Positions 9,043-17,794 of a stretch of DNA of 64,000 nucleotides are shown here, in pieces. Source of the stretch: Bradyrhizobium sp. 141 (lineage in GTDB: Bacteria; Pseudomonadota; Alphaproteobacteria; Rhizobiales; Xanthobacteraceae). The stretch's first letter is position 1. Each line of letters starts with the position of its first letter. Where the stretch lies: assembly GCF_023074055.1 (NCBI RefSeq), contig NZ_JADPKR010000082.1, positions 248,001-312,000 on the forward strand, read 5' to 3'. Position numbers and translations under genes: made by a program. The notes beneath the pieces are model-generated. The model was not told where the DNA came from, searched no databases, and saw nothing but the letters and a program-made list of their open reading frames with translations.

Positions 9043-9362
9043 GTCCCGCCATGTCCACCGTGCAGTGTCTCCACCATGGCGGCGCCGATGCGGCTTGGCA
9101 TGTTAGAATTTGTTAGGACTTGCGAGCGGGCGGAGGGCGGTATCCTGTTGAAGATGCTCTCAATTCAGGCCGCTCAGCAGATTTGATGCGGGCGATCGGA
9201 CCGCGGGTCTGCAGGCTTTCCTGGGACCGTGCGACGGGCGGGGTGAGCAGGGCGCGCGCGTCGGCGCCAATCATAACAGAATCTTGCAACGTCTAACGAG
9301 CCAGATGCGCCCGATGCATCCACTATGGCCTTCGAGTTGGATCCACCTTCCAGCAGGAGGCT
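9043..9362. other. Gene-free interval
   Basis: About 320 bases between the leftward 235-residue protein gene and the small rightward gene at 9363. It must hold the promoter of the former, but I see no convincing promoter hexamers, repeat or RNA structure. Confidence 0.4.
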
Positions 9363-9545
9363 ATGATGTCCGGCATCGGCGCTCGGCCGAACGACAATGT
9401 CGTTCAATCTCAATTGATTGGCAGTTTCGACGAGCAGTGTCGCGATTTGGAGCTCGTGGGAGTACGTAGCATCCACGCGCGGTTGCTCAGCGAGGCGGGG
9501 CAGGACGGCACACGGGTGACCATCATGATGCCCGCCGCCGCATAG
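9363..9545 (+). CDS. Small hypothetical protein, 59-60 residues
   Basis: The frame reads MMSGIGARPNDNVV and ends IMMPAAA. A perfect AGGAGG at 9355-9360 precedes two consecutive ATGs; the second (9366) has the better spacing of five bases. No family is recognised. The product is short, without a membrane segment or cysteine pairs. It is 44 bases upstream of the VOC-protein gene on the same strand and could be co-transcribed with it. Confidence 0.45.
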   Translation: MMSGIGARPNDNVVQSQLIGSFDEQCRDLELVGVRSIHARLLSEAGQDGTRVTIMMPAAA

Positions 9546-9589
9546 CGGCCGTCCCATTCGCAATCGCGTTTCACATCAGGGAGCTGGAC

Positions 9590-10267
9590 ATGACCACTAT
9601 CCAAACCGATCCCGAACTCTCGACATCGCTCAGCACCGATTGGAAGCTCGAAGTCGTCGTGATCCCCGTGTCCAATGTCGACCGCGCCAAGGCGTTCTAC
9701 GCGCGCCTTGGTTGGCGGCTGGACGCCGACTTCACCTCGGGAGATGACTGGCGTGCAATCCAGTTCACCCCGCCTGGCTCGGCCTGCTCGGTGATCTTCG
9801 GAAACAATGTGACTGCCGCCGCACCCGGCTCGGTGCGAGGGCTGTACGTGATTGTCTCCGATCTGGAGGCGGCACGACGGGATCTGCTCGACCGCGGCGT
9901 CGAAGTCAGCATGCCATTCCACGGTGCCGGCGACGTTCACGCCGGGCCGGACGAGCCGTACCTGTTCGGCAGTACTCGGATCAGTGGCGCCGACCCCAAC
10001 CGCGGCAGCTACAGCTCGTTCGCATCGTTCAGCGATCCCGATGGCAACGGCTGGCTGTTCCAGGAGGTGACAACGCGGCTGCCGGGGCGCATCGCGGGCG
10101 GCGGCACGACGTTCGCTTCGCAGGCGGAGTTGGCGGCCGCACTCCACCGGGCGGCGGCAGCGCATGGCGAACATGAGCGGCGGACCGGTGCACATGATGA
10201 GAATTGGGCGGAATGGTACGCCGACCACATTGTGCGCGAGCAGGCCGGCCAACCTCTGCCGAGCTGA
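9590..10267 (+). CDS. VOC-superfamily (glyoxalase/bleomycin resistance-like) protein
   Basis: A 225-residue protein with one vicinal-oxygen-chelate domain over residues 20-155: the opening strand LEVVVIPVSNVDRAKAFYARLGW, split here as LEVVVIPVSNVD and RAKAFYARLGW, and the closing SFSDPDGNGWLFQEV. A helical tail (residues 165-225) contains EWYADHIVREQAG, a motif I recall at the end of VOC proteins fused to short tails in actinobacteria and rhizobia. VOC proteins bind a metal and act as dioxygenases, isomerases or binding proteins. The substrate is not evident. Confidence 0.85.
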   Translation: MTTIQTDPELSTSLSTDWKLEVVVIPVSNVDRAKAFYARLGWRLDADFTSGDDWRAIQFTPPGSACSVIFGNNVTAAAPGSVRGLYVIVSDLEAARRDLLDRGVEVSMPFHGAGDVHAGPDEPYLFGSTRISGADPNRGSYSSFASFSDPDGNGWLFQEVTTRLPGRIAGGGTTFASQAELAAALHRAAAAHGEHERRTGAHDENWAEWYADHIVREQAGQPLPS

Positions 10268-10349
10268 ACCCGCAACGTTGCTCGCCCGCCACGCCAATGT
10301 CGCCTTGCTCCGGTATGGAGCCCGGTACTGAACGACAGGGAGGACTGAC

Positions 10350-10772
10350 ATGATCCGCAAAGCAACGGCCGTCTGGAAAGGCACCGGTCGCGACGGAACT
10401 GGCCATCTGACCAGCGAATCCGGCATACTCGCGCAGACGCCCTATTCGTTCAAGACGCGTTTCGAGAATGAGAAGGGGACCAATCCCGAGGAGTTGATCG
10501 CAGCGGCCCATGCAGGTTGCTTTACGATGGCGCTGGCCTTCGGCCTTCAGATGGCGGGATTCACGCCCGACGAGCTCTCGACCGAAGCCGCCGTGACCCT
10601 CGAGCCCGAAGGCAAAGGCTTCAAGATCAGCAAATCCGCGCTGACCTTGCGCGCCAAGGTGCCGAACCTCGACGATGCGGGTTTTGCCAAGATCGCCGGC
10701 GAGGCCGAGAAAAACTGCCCGGTGTCGAAGGTGCTCAACGCAGCGATCACCCTCGACGCCAAGTTGGCTTAA
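10350..10772 (+). CDS. osmC: OsmC-family peroxidase
   Basis: A 140-residue OsmC-type organic hydroperoxide reductase. Both redox cysteines are present in family context: Cys57 in AAHAGCFTMAL and Cys123 in EKNCPVSKVL. The N-terminal strands (KATAVWKGTGRDGTGHL) match OsmC more than Ohr. It should detoxify peroxides in the cytosol with thiol reductants. The next gene is msrA, which repairs oxidised methionine, so the pair reads as an oxidative-damage group. GGGAGGAC precedes the ATG. Confidence 0.92.
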   Translation: MIRKATAVWKGTGRDGTGHLTSESGILAQTPYSFKTRFENEKGTNPEELIAAAHAGCFTMALAFGLQMAGFTPDELSTEAAVTLEPEGKGFKISKSALTLRAKVPNLDDAGFAKIAGEAEKNCPVSKVLNAAITLDAKLA

Positions 10773-10905
10773 GGCGAGCATCCCGGGTCCACCGGGCCCT
10801 AGGGGCACAGGTGGATACGCGTCAATAGCACGGCTTTCGGCCGGGTGGCCGAGAGCCTATGTTAGGGACACAGAACGGACCGAGCAATCAATCGGGAGCG
10901 GAGAT

Positions 10906-11421
10906 ATGACGACAGAGCGCGCAGTTTTGGCCGGAGGCTGCTTCTGGGGCATGCAGGATCTGATCCGCAAGCAGCCGGGCGTGATCTCCACCCGTGTCGG
11001 CTACACCGGCGGGCACGTGAAGAACGCCACCTACCGCAATCACGAAGGCCACGCCGAAGCGATCGAAATCATGTTCGACCCAGCGAAGACCAGCTTCCGG
11101 ACCATGCTGGAATTCTTCTTCCAGATCCACGATCCCACCACGCTCAATCGCCAGGGTAACGATCTGGGCACGAGCTACCGCTCGGCGATCTTCACGACGA
11201 GCGAGGAGCAGAAGATGATCGCCGAAGACACCATCGCCGACGTCGAGGCGTCGGGCCTTTGGCCGGGCAAGGTGGTGACCGAGGTCGCGCCCGCAGCCGA
11301 GTTCTGGGAAGCCGAGCCCGAGCATCAGGATTATCTCGAACGTTACCCGGACGGCTACACCTGCCACTTCATCCGGCCCGGCTGGAAGCTGCCGCGCCGC
11401 GCGGCTGCCGTCGGAGGCTAG
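10906..11421 (+). CDS. msrA: Peptide-methionine (S)-S-oxide reductase MsrA
   Basis: A 171-residue MsrA. The catalytic motif GGCFWGM gives the nucleophile at Cys12, and the substrate-pocket signature GYTGG (VGYTGGHVKNATY) and FFQIHDPTTLNRQGND follow. It reduces S-methionine sulfoxide in proteins using thioredoxin. No C-terminal resolving cysteine pair is obvious, since the tail ends KLPRRAAAVGG. The start at 10906 has GGGAGCGGAGAT upstream; the frame is open further left without similarity. It follows osmC by 133 bases. Confidence 0.93.
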   Translation: MTTERAVLAGGCFWGMQDLIRKQPGVISTRVGYTGGHVKNATYRNHEGHAEAIEIMFDPAKTSFRTMLEFFFQIHDPTTLNRQGNDLGTSYRSAIFTTSEEQKMIAEDTIADVEASGLWPGKVVTEVAPAAEFWEAEPEHQDYLERYPDGYTCHFIRPGWKLPRRAAAVGG

Positions 11422-11530
11422 GCGGCGTCGAGTCTTCGTTGAAGATCGACGAGAGCCCAGGGCCCACCTCTCCCGTACCAAGGCAACCGCGTATGAGGTT
11501 GGGCTTGGGGGTACCGACATTACCCAGAGC

Positions 11531-11614
11531 GTCATGGCCGGGCTTGTCCCGGCCATGCACGCCTTTCCACGCAGCACAAAGAACGTGGATGCCCGGGACG
11601 AGCCCGGGCATGAC
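11531..11614. repeat. Intergenic palindromic repeat (GTCATGGCCGGGC type)
   Basis: The outer arms GTCATGGCCGGGCTTGTCCC (from 11531) and the reverse complement of ACGAGCCCGGGCATGAC (to 11614) match at about 22 of 26 positions, making an imperfect inverted repeat of 84 bases. Each arm also folds on itself. It occupies the middle of the 302-base gap between msrA and the TPR regulator, where no gene is visible. Confidence 0.6.
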
Positions 11615-11723
11615 GACCTCTGCTGAACATTCAAATGCGATTGCCCTGTCTCCCGTTGGGGAGAGGTGAACCAGGGCGACAGCCCCTAACATGACCACGC
11701 CATAGAGCGCAGCGTTGTGCCTG

Positions 11724-14564
11724 TCAGCCGCCCGCTTGCCTCATCAACTCGCGGGCCGTGCGCATGTCGGCGATCTCGGAGCCTTCGACAAACGCCCCGC
11801 AGACATTGTCGAGAATCGTCTTAGCGTCCGCGCTCCGGCCTGCGGCCATCATGAGTCGCGCCAGGCTGGTTACACAACGCAGCTCCCAGAAGCGCGCGCC
11901 CTGTTCGACGGCAATGTCGATCGCCTCGCGAAAGCGCGCCTCGGCGTGCTCGGAATGCCGCGGGCTCTTGAGCATCAATTCTCCCTTGATGCGGATCAGC
12001 TCCGGCAGATACCAGCGCTCCTGCCGGTCGTTGCAACGGGCGAGGACGTCCTCGATCATTTCGAGGCCACCGTCGATTTGGCCGGTCTCCAGGAAGCATG
12101 CGGCGAGCTCGCCGAGCAACGGGAGAAAGCGCGGCAGGAAGCGCGCATCGCCGGCACGATTGAGCTCTTCGCGCAGCAGCGGCAGGCCCGTCGCGACGTC
12201 GCCGCGCCTGGCAACGACCGCGGCGTTGAAGGCCCGTACCCACAGCCCCCACGGCCGGATTGCGTGGCGCTCGGTGTGTTCCAGCAGCTCGGCGCCGTGG
12301 CGCTCGGCGGCGTCGAAATCGCCGGACCAGAACGCAATCGGGCAGGCGGCCTGCCCCAGTACGCTGCAGAAGGTCAGGGCGTGGCCGTTGGCGCGGCCCT
12401 CTTCGATATTCTTGGCGGCGAGCGCCCGGGCCTGATCGGCGAGGCCCTGAAGCCAGAGGATGCGGGCCCGGAAATATTGCGTCGATATCCTGAGATCGAG
12501 CGGGAAGATTTTCGGCCTCGTTACCAGCGCATGCAGCGAGGCGTTCACCCGATCGATACGCTGCCGCGCATCGTTCTGGTCTCCCAGATAATGCAGCGCG
12601 ACCGCCATCAGGCGGTCGCCCAGCATGAGATCGGTATTATCTGATGAATTCGCCGCGACGCTCGCAAAGCGGTCGGCGAGTGCACGGGCCTTGCCGAACT
12701 GCCCGTTGTTGAACTGGTCGATGCACAGGCCCCAGAGCGCGCGCAGACGGAAATCCTTGTTGTCGAGCCTCTCGGCCAGCTCGAGCGTCGTCTCGAGGAT
12801 CGGGCGCGCCTCGCGCGCGCGGCCCTCGCCATACATCAGCGACCAGCCAAGTGCCGACAGCAGCTGCATGCGGATGCCGTCGTGGTCGCGGTCGTCTCCG
12901 AGCGCTACCAGTGCCGTTCTGCAGCGCTCGCGGCATTCGGCGAACAGCGAAAGACGCACCCACAGGGCGACCGCGGTCCCTGTCAGCGCGATGCCGAGCC
13001 TCGCATCGCCGTCGGGCGCGAAGGCCCAGTCCAGCGCTGCGCGCACATTGTCCAGCTCGCCGCCATAGGTGTTCAGCCATTCCGGAAGCGGCGTCGAGGT
13101 GTCGGCCCCCGCACGTTCGAAGAAGTCGCGAAAATGCTCCGCATGGCGCCGCGCGAACGGCCCGTTTTCGCCGAGCTCGCTCAGCTTGCCGAGCGCGTAG
13201 GTGCGCGTGGTGTCGAGCAGGCGATAGCGTAGCGCCCGCGAACCGGATGGCGAGATCAGCGATTTGGCGACCAGGCTGTCGATCGCCTCCAGCGTTTCCG
13301 AGACGCTGAGGCCGTCGCCGGACGCGACCGCGGCGGCCGCCTCCGGCGCGAACGGCCCGGCGAACACCGATAATCTTCGCAACGTGGCGCTCTCCGCCGG
13401 AGGCAGCAAGTCGTAGCTCCAGTCGAGGGCGGCGGCGAGCGTCTGGTGCCGCGGGACGGCTGTGCGTCGTCCCCGCCATTGCAGCGAAAAGCGGCTGTCG
13501 AGCAGCGAGGCCGTGCCGGCGATGCCGTACGCGTCGACGCGGCCCGCCGCGAGTTCGATCGCCAGCGCAATGCCGTCGAGCCGCCGGCAGATGCTTGCGA
13601 CGAGCGGCGCCTCTTCGGCGCTGAGCTGGAACGGTCCGGAGCTCTGCGCGATGCGCTCGACGAAGAGCTGGGCGGCTGGGTAGGCGAGAACCTCGGCGGC
13701 ATCGAGACCCTCGCGCTCGGGCGGACAATCCAGCGGAAACAGCCGGAAAATCCGTTCGCCTTCGCTTCGGAACGATTCGCGGCTGGTTGCGAGAACGCGA
13801 AGCTGCGGCGCTTCGTCAACGATGCGCTCCACGAGCGGCGCCAGCATGTCCAGCACATGCTCGCAACTGTCGAAGATCAGCAGGGCAGGTCCGGTCTTCA
13901 GAAATGTCAGGATCGCCGGCGTCGAATCCTCCGAGTTGACGGTCAGTCCGAGCACGGAGGCGATGGTGGTCGTGACATGGCTGGCGTCGCGCAGTGGACC
14001 GAAATCGACGAAGAAGACGCGGCCGCCGAAATCCGCCGAGCGGCGATGCCCGACAGTGACGGCGACGGCGGTCTTGCCGATGCCGCCCGGGCCGACCACG
14101 GTCATGAAGGGATGGAGGGCAAGGCCGCTCGAGATCTTCTCGATGATCTCCTCGCGTCCGACCATCTTCGCAAGCGGAGCGGGCAGGGAGCGGGGAGGGC
14201 TGATGTCGGCTGAGGCTTGGGCGACCTGCGGGGCAGCTTGAGCGAACGGGGCGACAAAGCAATAGCCACGGCCCGGCACATTGAGGACATAACGGGCCGA
14301 CTTGCCAGTATCGCCGAGCACCTTGCGCAACGCTGCGACATGGAAGCGCAGGCTGCCCTCGTCGACATTCACGTCGGCCCAGATGCGTTTGACCAGCTCT
14401 CTCTTGTCGACGACTTCCCCCGGGCGCGCGGCAAGCAAGATGAGAATATCGAGCGCGCGGCCACCGACATGAAGCGGCTCCCCGTCCTTCTCCAGAAGCC
14501 GGGACTTTGGAAACAGCCGGAATGGCCCGAATGAAACGACCGAGTCTTGGTTCTGAGCTGGCAC
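11724..14564 (-). CDS. Winged-helix / NB-ARC ATPase / TPR transcriptional regulator
   Basis: A 946-residue protein with three parts. Residues 8-106 are an OmpR/PhoB-type winged helix (LFPKSRLLEKDGEPLHVGGR; SLRFHVAALRKVLGD; YVLNVPGRGYCFVAP). Residues 130-420 are a STAND/NB-ARC-type ATPase with Walker A GPGGIGKT at 158-165 and Walker B ALLIFDSCEH. The rest is helical TPR-like repeats. This architecture is common in Bradyrhizobium as a one-component regulator in which the TPR/ATPase part senses a signal. There is no receiver domain. The target is unknown. It is a single gene with no close partner on its strand. Confidence 0.88.
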   Translation of the reverse strand: MPAQNQDSVVSFGPFRLFPKSRLLEKDGEPLHVGGRALDILILLAARPGEVVDKRELVKRIWADVNVDEGSLRFHVAALRKVLGDTGKSARYVLNVPGRGYCFVAPFAQAAPQVAQASADISPPRSLPAPLAKMVGREEIIEKISSGLALHPFMTVVGPGGIGKTAVAVTVGHRRSADFGGRVFFVDFGPLRDASHVTTTIASVLGLTVNSEDSTPAILTFLKTGPALLIFDSCEHVLDMLAPLVERIVDEAPQLRVLATSRESFRSEGERIFRLFPLDCPPEREGLDAAEVLAYPAAQLFVERIAQSSGPFQLSAEEAPLVASICRRLDGIALAIELAAGRVDAYGIAGTASLLDSRFSLQWRGRRTAVPRHQTLAAALDWSYDLLPPAESATLRRLSVFAGPFAPEAAAAVASGDGLSVSETLEAIDSLVAKSLISPSGSRALRYRLLDTTRTYALGKLSELGENGPFARRHAEHFRDFFERAGADTSTPLPEWLNTYGGELDNVRAALDWAFAPDGDARLGIALTGTAVALWVRLSLFAECRERCRTALVALGDDRDHDGIRMQLLSALGWSLMYGEGRAREARPILETTLELAERLDNKDFRLRALWGLCIDQFNNGQFGKARALADRFASVAANSSDNTDLMLGDRLMAVALHYLGDQNDARQRIDRVNASLHALVTRPKIFPLDLRISTQYFRARILWLQGLADQARALAAKNIEEGRANGHALTFCSVLGQAACPIAFWSGDFDAAERHGAELLEHTERHAIRPWGLWVRAFNAAVVARRGDVATGLPLLREELNRAGDARFLPRFLPLLGELAACFLETGQIDGGLEMIEDVLARCNDRQERWYLPELIRIKGELMLKSPRHSEHAEARFREAIDIAVEQGARFWELRCVTSLARLMMAAGRSADAKTILDNVCGAFVEGSEIADMRTARELMRQAGG

Positions 14565-14722
14565 GTGCCATTGCCCCCGCGACGGGAGTCAAAAGGTATT
14601 TTATTGTGGTCTAGCAGAACGAGACGTCCAGTAAACTGGCCGAAAGCCGCATGGCTGACAGACCCGCGCAGATGGCTTGGGTCGGCTTCGGCTCGCCAAG
14701 ATAATGCTTGAGGCGGAAGGGG

Positions 14723-15877
14723 TTAGGTCGGCATGGTCCGACCCGCGTCCTTTGTGACGATGCGCGCCGACAGTGTGACGAGACCCATCAGTGCGGCCAG
14801 CAACCAGAACGCCATCGGCAATCCGCCAAGACGTGCGACGAAGCCGACGCCGGCAGGGCCGATCAGGATCCCGGCATAGCCCGCGGTCGTGATCGCCGCG
14901 ACCGCAAGCCCCGTCGGCATGACGGTTTGCCGCGCCGCCCGTCGAAACAGCACCGGCACGAGGTTCGACGCGCCGAGCCCGATCAGCAGGAATCCGGCGA
15001 TGGCGACCGCCGCAACGGGCGCCGTGAGCAGGACCACGAAACCGACGATCGCGATGAGGCTGCCCCAGAGCAATGTCGCGCGGTCCCCGATGCGCGCAAC
15101 GACGGCGTCGCCGCCGAGACGGCCCGCGGTCATTGCGATCGAGAACACGATGTAGCCGGCTCCGCCTTGCGCCTCGGTGACGAGACCTGCGCCGATGACG
15201 AGCAGTGCGCCCCAATCGAGCATCGCGCCCTCGACCAGGAAAGTGATGGCGCCGAGCAGCGCGAGCAGCAGCACCGATCCGTGCGGCAGCACGAACAGCG
15301 GGCCCTCCTGCACCTGCACGGAGCGGAGCAGGCGCGGCCAGGTCACGACCATCGCGATCAGCATCAGGACGGAGCAGATCAGCGTGCAGGCCAGCGTGCC
15401 GAATTGCAGCGAGAGCAGCGCCGTCATCAGCGCGGATCCGGCGAAGCCCCCGATGCTGAACAGCGCGTGGAATCCGGACATCAGCGGGCGTCCCGCGGCG
15501 CGCTCCACCTCGACGGCGTGGATGTTCATGGCGACGTCGATCGAGCCGAGCGCCGCGCCAAATGCGAAAAGTACCAGCGCCAGCGTTGCGGGCGAGCTTG
15601 CGACGGCGAGCAGGGGCAGGACCAGCGCCAGACCGAAGCCGCCCGCAATGATGATCGGCCTGCTGCCGTGGCGCGCGCTGATGATTCCGGTCAGCAGCAT
15701 CGCTATGACCGAGCCGATGCCGAGGCTGAGCAGGAGCAGTCCGAGGACGCCGTCGTCGACGCCGAGCCGTGTCTTTGCGAACGGCACCAGCGGTGCCCAG
15801 CACGCGATGCCGAAGCCCGCGACGAGGAAGGCAAGCCGGGTCGCAAGGCGTGTCGCCGGCCGGTCGGCAGAAGACAT
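14723..15877 (-). CDS. MFS transporter
   Basis: A 384-residue protein with about twelve hydrophobic segments and the compact FucP/YbjJ-like MFS plan. The loop 2-3 signature region reads GIISARHGSRP, and later DVAMNIHAVEVE and GRLGGDAVVARIGDR appear. It should be a proton-coupled importer or exporter; the substrate cannot be read, although this subgroup often handles sugars or drugs. The start at 15877 is preceded by CCGGAG at good spacing. A longer frame to 16159 is arginine-rich and runs into a repeat element, so it is rejected. Confidence 0.87.
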   Translation of the reverse strand: MSSADRPATRLATRLAFLVAGFGIACWAPLVPFAKTRLGVDDGVLGLLLLSLGIGSVIAMLLTGIISARHGSRPIIIAGGFGLALVLPLLAVASSPATLALVLFAFGAALGSIDVAMNIHAVEVERAAGRPLMSGFHALFSIGGFAGSALMTALLSLQFGTLACTLICSVLMLIAMVVTWPRLLRSVQVQEGPLFVLPHGSVLLLALLGAITFLVEGAMLDWGALLVIGAGLVTEAQGGAGYIVFSIAMTAGRLGGDAVVARIGDRATLLWGSLIAIVGFVVLLTAPVAAVAIAGFLLIGLGASNLVPVLFRRAARQTVMPTGLAVAAITTAGYAGILIGPAGVGFVARLGGLPMAFWLLAALMGLVTLSARIVTKDAGRTMPT

Positions 15878-16028
15878 GGGAACTCCGGGGGAAGCAGGCA
15901 GGACGGCCGACAAGCCCGAGAAATGCCGCAGCTTTATGTCCGAGGCATTCCCGAATTGTCGCAGCCGACCTCGGCAAGCCGCAGGCGGACGGAATGTCGG
16001 CGCAGACAAGTGAGTGAGGCTCTCTGTT

Positions 16029-16117
16029 GTAGCCCGGATGGAGCGCAGCGCAATCCGGGGCCGCTCGCCCGGTATCTCGCACTGTCCCGGATTGCGCTTT
16101 CGCTCCATCCGGGCTAC
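16029..16117. repeat. Palindromic repeat element (CCCGGATGGAGCG type)
   Basis: The left arm starts GTAGCCCGGATGGAGCGCAG at 16029 and the right arm ends CGCTCCATCCGGGCTAC at 16117; the arms are near-perfect reverse complements of about 31 bases. A half copy occurs at 7427-7460. It is typical of dispersed, probably transcribed-through hairpin repeats. It is the first of several repeats in the gene-free stretch 15878-17158. Confidence 0.65.
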
Positions 16118-16479
16118 GGCACCTCGCTGTGTCGCTCGGCTGTCAATCCATTCACGCAAAAATATTCCACTTTACCGAATTTCGGTTTTGGCGTATGTGT
16201 TGCCCATCCCGGCTCATCCAAGAGGGGCGATCTTGTGGTCGTCACGTTCGCGAGCTGGGCTTGCGGTGGACGCGGCAGCGTCGGCACGAGATGGGGCGGG
16301 CAGGGCGGGTAGTCCCTGTGAGCCTGAATCCCGCGTGCGGACGAGCGGCGCTGCTAGGTTCGTCTCGCCTGTAAGTTTCGTAGCTCCGTCGACAGGGCTG
16401 GAAAAACTGCGGCGAAATGGCGGGCCGTGCGTACGGCAAAACCGTGTGGTCCTGGCCGTCGTTGCTACGGTCAAGTCTT

Positions 16480-16712
16480 GCGAAGATGCGAGCGAGCCCA
16501 ACCGGGCAGACTGCATCATCCAATTCGCGGGGCGAGGGAGGCCAGAAGGAAAGTTCGGCTCCCGGGAGAGCACGGCATAAGCCGTCCGACCATCGCGCAG
16601 GGAAGGCCGAGTGTTCGGCACCACCTGTATGCTGCTGTGCGGTTCTTTCTGCGTGTGCATTTCGCGCAGCGGACCGCGGGTGCGAGCTGGCACCCGGCCT
16701 TCCCTGCGCCCT
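16480..16712. repeat. Long structured dispersed repeat, possible RNA
   Basis: GCGCAGGGAAGGCCG (16595-16609) and CGGCCTTCCCTGCGC (16695-16709) are perfect 15-base inverted repeats enclosing 85 bases. Inside, CGGGTGC (16677-16683) and GCACCCG (16690-16696) form a second stem. The sequence to the left (near 16565-16590, GAGAGCACGGCATAAGCCG) resembles a longer unit that I recall as repeated in Bradyrhizobium genomes. Frames across it are short and arginine-rich on all strands, so I do not call a protein. Confidence 0.5.
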
Positions 16713-16816
16713 CTTGGCTTTGAGGGACGCGAGACGAAGCAAAGCTCGGGCGAATTAAGTCGCGAGGCTGCGAAGGCGTGTCTGCGATTCGATCTGCCTG
16801 CCACAAACCCGATCTC

Positions 16817-16916
16817 GTAGGGTGGGCAAAGCGCAGCGTGCCCACGCGTCTATCGCCGCATCTGAAAGGTCGTGGGCACGGCGCTATGCGCCTTTGCCCA
16901 CCCTACGGCATCGCAG
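16817..16916. repeat. Palindromic repeat element (GTAGGGTGGGCAAAG type)
   Basis: The element begins GTAGGGTGGGCAAAGCGCAG and ends CGCCTTTGCCCACCCTAC; the arms are inverted copies with a GTGCCCACG/CGTGGGCAC inner stem. It resembles a dispersed rhizobial hairpin repeat and lies inside the gene-free stretch. Confidence 0.65.
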
Positions 16917-16957
16917 CCGGGATGTGGACTGGAGTATCGCGATCCTGCCCCTTGCTC

Positions 16958-17060
16958 CGTCATTGCGAGGAGCGAAGCAATCCAGACTACCTCCGGGGAA
17001 AGACTCAGGATTGCTTCCGCCTTCGCCGAGGCTTCGGCGGACAAGTCGCTTCGCTCGCGC
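16958..17060. repeat. Degenerate repeat (CATTGCGAGGAGCGAAGCAATCC type)
   Basis: The word TCATTGCGAGGAGCGAAGC followed by AATCC, and the later GGATTGCTTCCGCC, form an imperfect inverted pair like another common Rhizobiales intergenic repeat. It ends the chain of repeats about 100 bases before the MarR gene stop. Confidence 0.45.
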
Positions 17061-17158
17061 GTTGCAGCTTGTCCGGGACGCGAGAGGACCGCGTGCGATA
17101 TTTACAGACAGGCGCGACTGCGAAGCTATGCGCAGACTCCGCCCGGGAATTCCGCGCG

Positions 17159-17794
17159 TCAGCCCTGGCTCGCTATCCGCGCGCGGTCGAGATGCTCTTC
17201 GATCTTCGGGCGATCGCGGGTGCGCTCGAAACTGGTGCACAGAAGTTCCGTCTCATCGAGCGAGACAGGAGCGCGATACAACCGGCACATGAACTCGGCG
17301 CTTGCGCGTCCCTTGCCAGTGCCTGGACCGCGCTCGGCGAGAAACATGCAGTCCCGGCAGACGCTGGCATCAAGCCGCTGATGAGCTGCGTCGAGGTGAT
17401 TGAGGACCTCGCGGAGCGAGTCGCGCAGCCTGACGCATTCGTCGCTCCCAAGCGCCGTGACCGCATTCACCACGTGATTGATCGGGTCGTGCTGGCTCAA
17501 GCATTTCTCGCCCTGGGCGGTGACGTGCAGGACGACGGAACGCTTGTCCTCATGCGACGGCTTCCGCACCAGGAACGACCTGCTCTCCAGCGTCTTCACG
17601 ATCTGCGATGCAGTCGCTCTGGTCGCGCCGATGAAGCCCGCGAGCGCGGACGGCGTGCGCGAAAACCTGTTCGCGCGGCCGAGAAAACGCAGCGCCATCC
17701 ATTCGCGATCGCGCAGTCCATGCTGATTGCCCTCGAAATACCAAGCCCTCGCCGCCTGAACCAGCAGCTCGACGGCTTCTCGCGCCAATGGCAT
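17159..17794 (-). CDS. MarR-family regulator with C-terminal Cys4 tail (paralogue 1)
   Basis: A 211-residue MarR/winged-helix protein. The core reads REWMALRFLGRANRFSRTPS, then ATRATASQIVKTLESRSFL (recognition helix) and the wing KPSHEDKRSVVLHVT. Beyond the usual fold lies a tail with Cys146-x2-Cys149, Cys170 and Cys186 (VCRDCMFL; EFMCRLYRAP; LLCTSFE). The same four cysteines, at nearly the same spacing, occur in the paralogue at 55118-55696 on the other side of the flagellar cluster. A metal or redox site is inferred, not shown. Position suggests a role in motility or surface switching. The start at 17794 matches the paralogue's start. Confidence 0.85.
   Translation of the reverse strand: MPLAREAVELLVQAARAWYFEGNQHGLRDREWMALRFLGRANRFSRTPSALAGFIGATRATASQIVKTLESRSFLVRKPSHEDKRSVVLHVTAQGEKCLSQHDPINHVVNAVTALGSDECVRLRDSLREVLNHLDAAHQRLDASVCRDCMFLAERGPGTGKGRASAEFMCRLYRAPVSLDETELLCTSFERTRDRPKIEEHLDRARIASQG

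Noticed and set aside
9174..9563. Leftward 129-codon frame antisense to the small gene at 9363
   Set aside because: No ribosome-binding site and an odd composition; the opposite frame has AGGAGG at ideal spacing.
15878..16159. Long N-terminal extension of the MFS transporter
   Set aside because: It runs through a palindromic repeat and is arginine-rich; the start at 15877 has a good ribosome-binding site.
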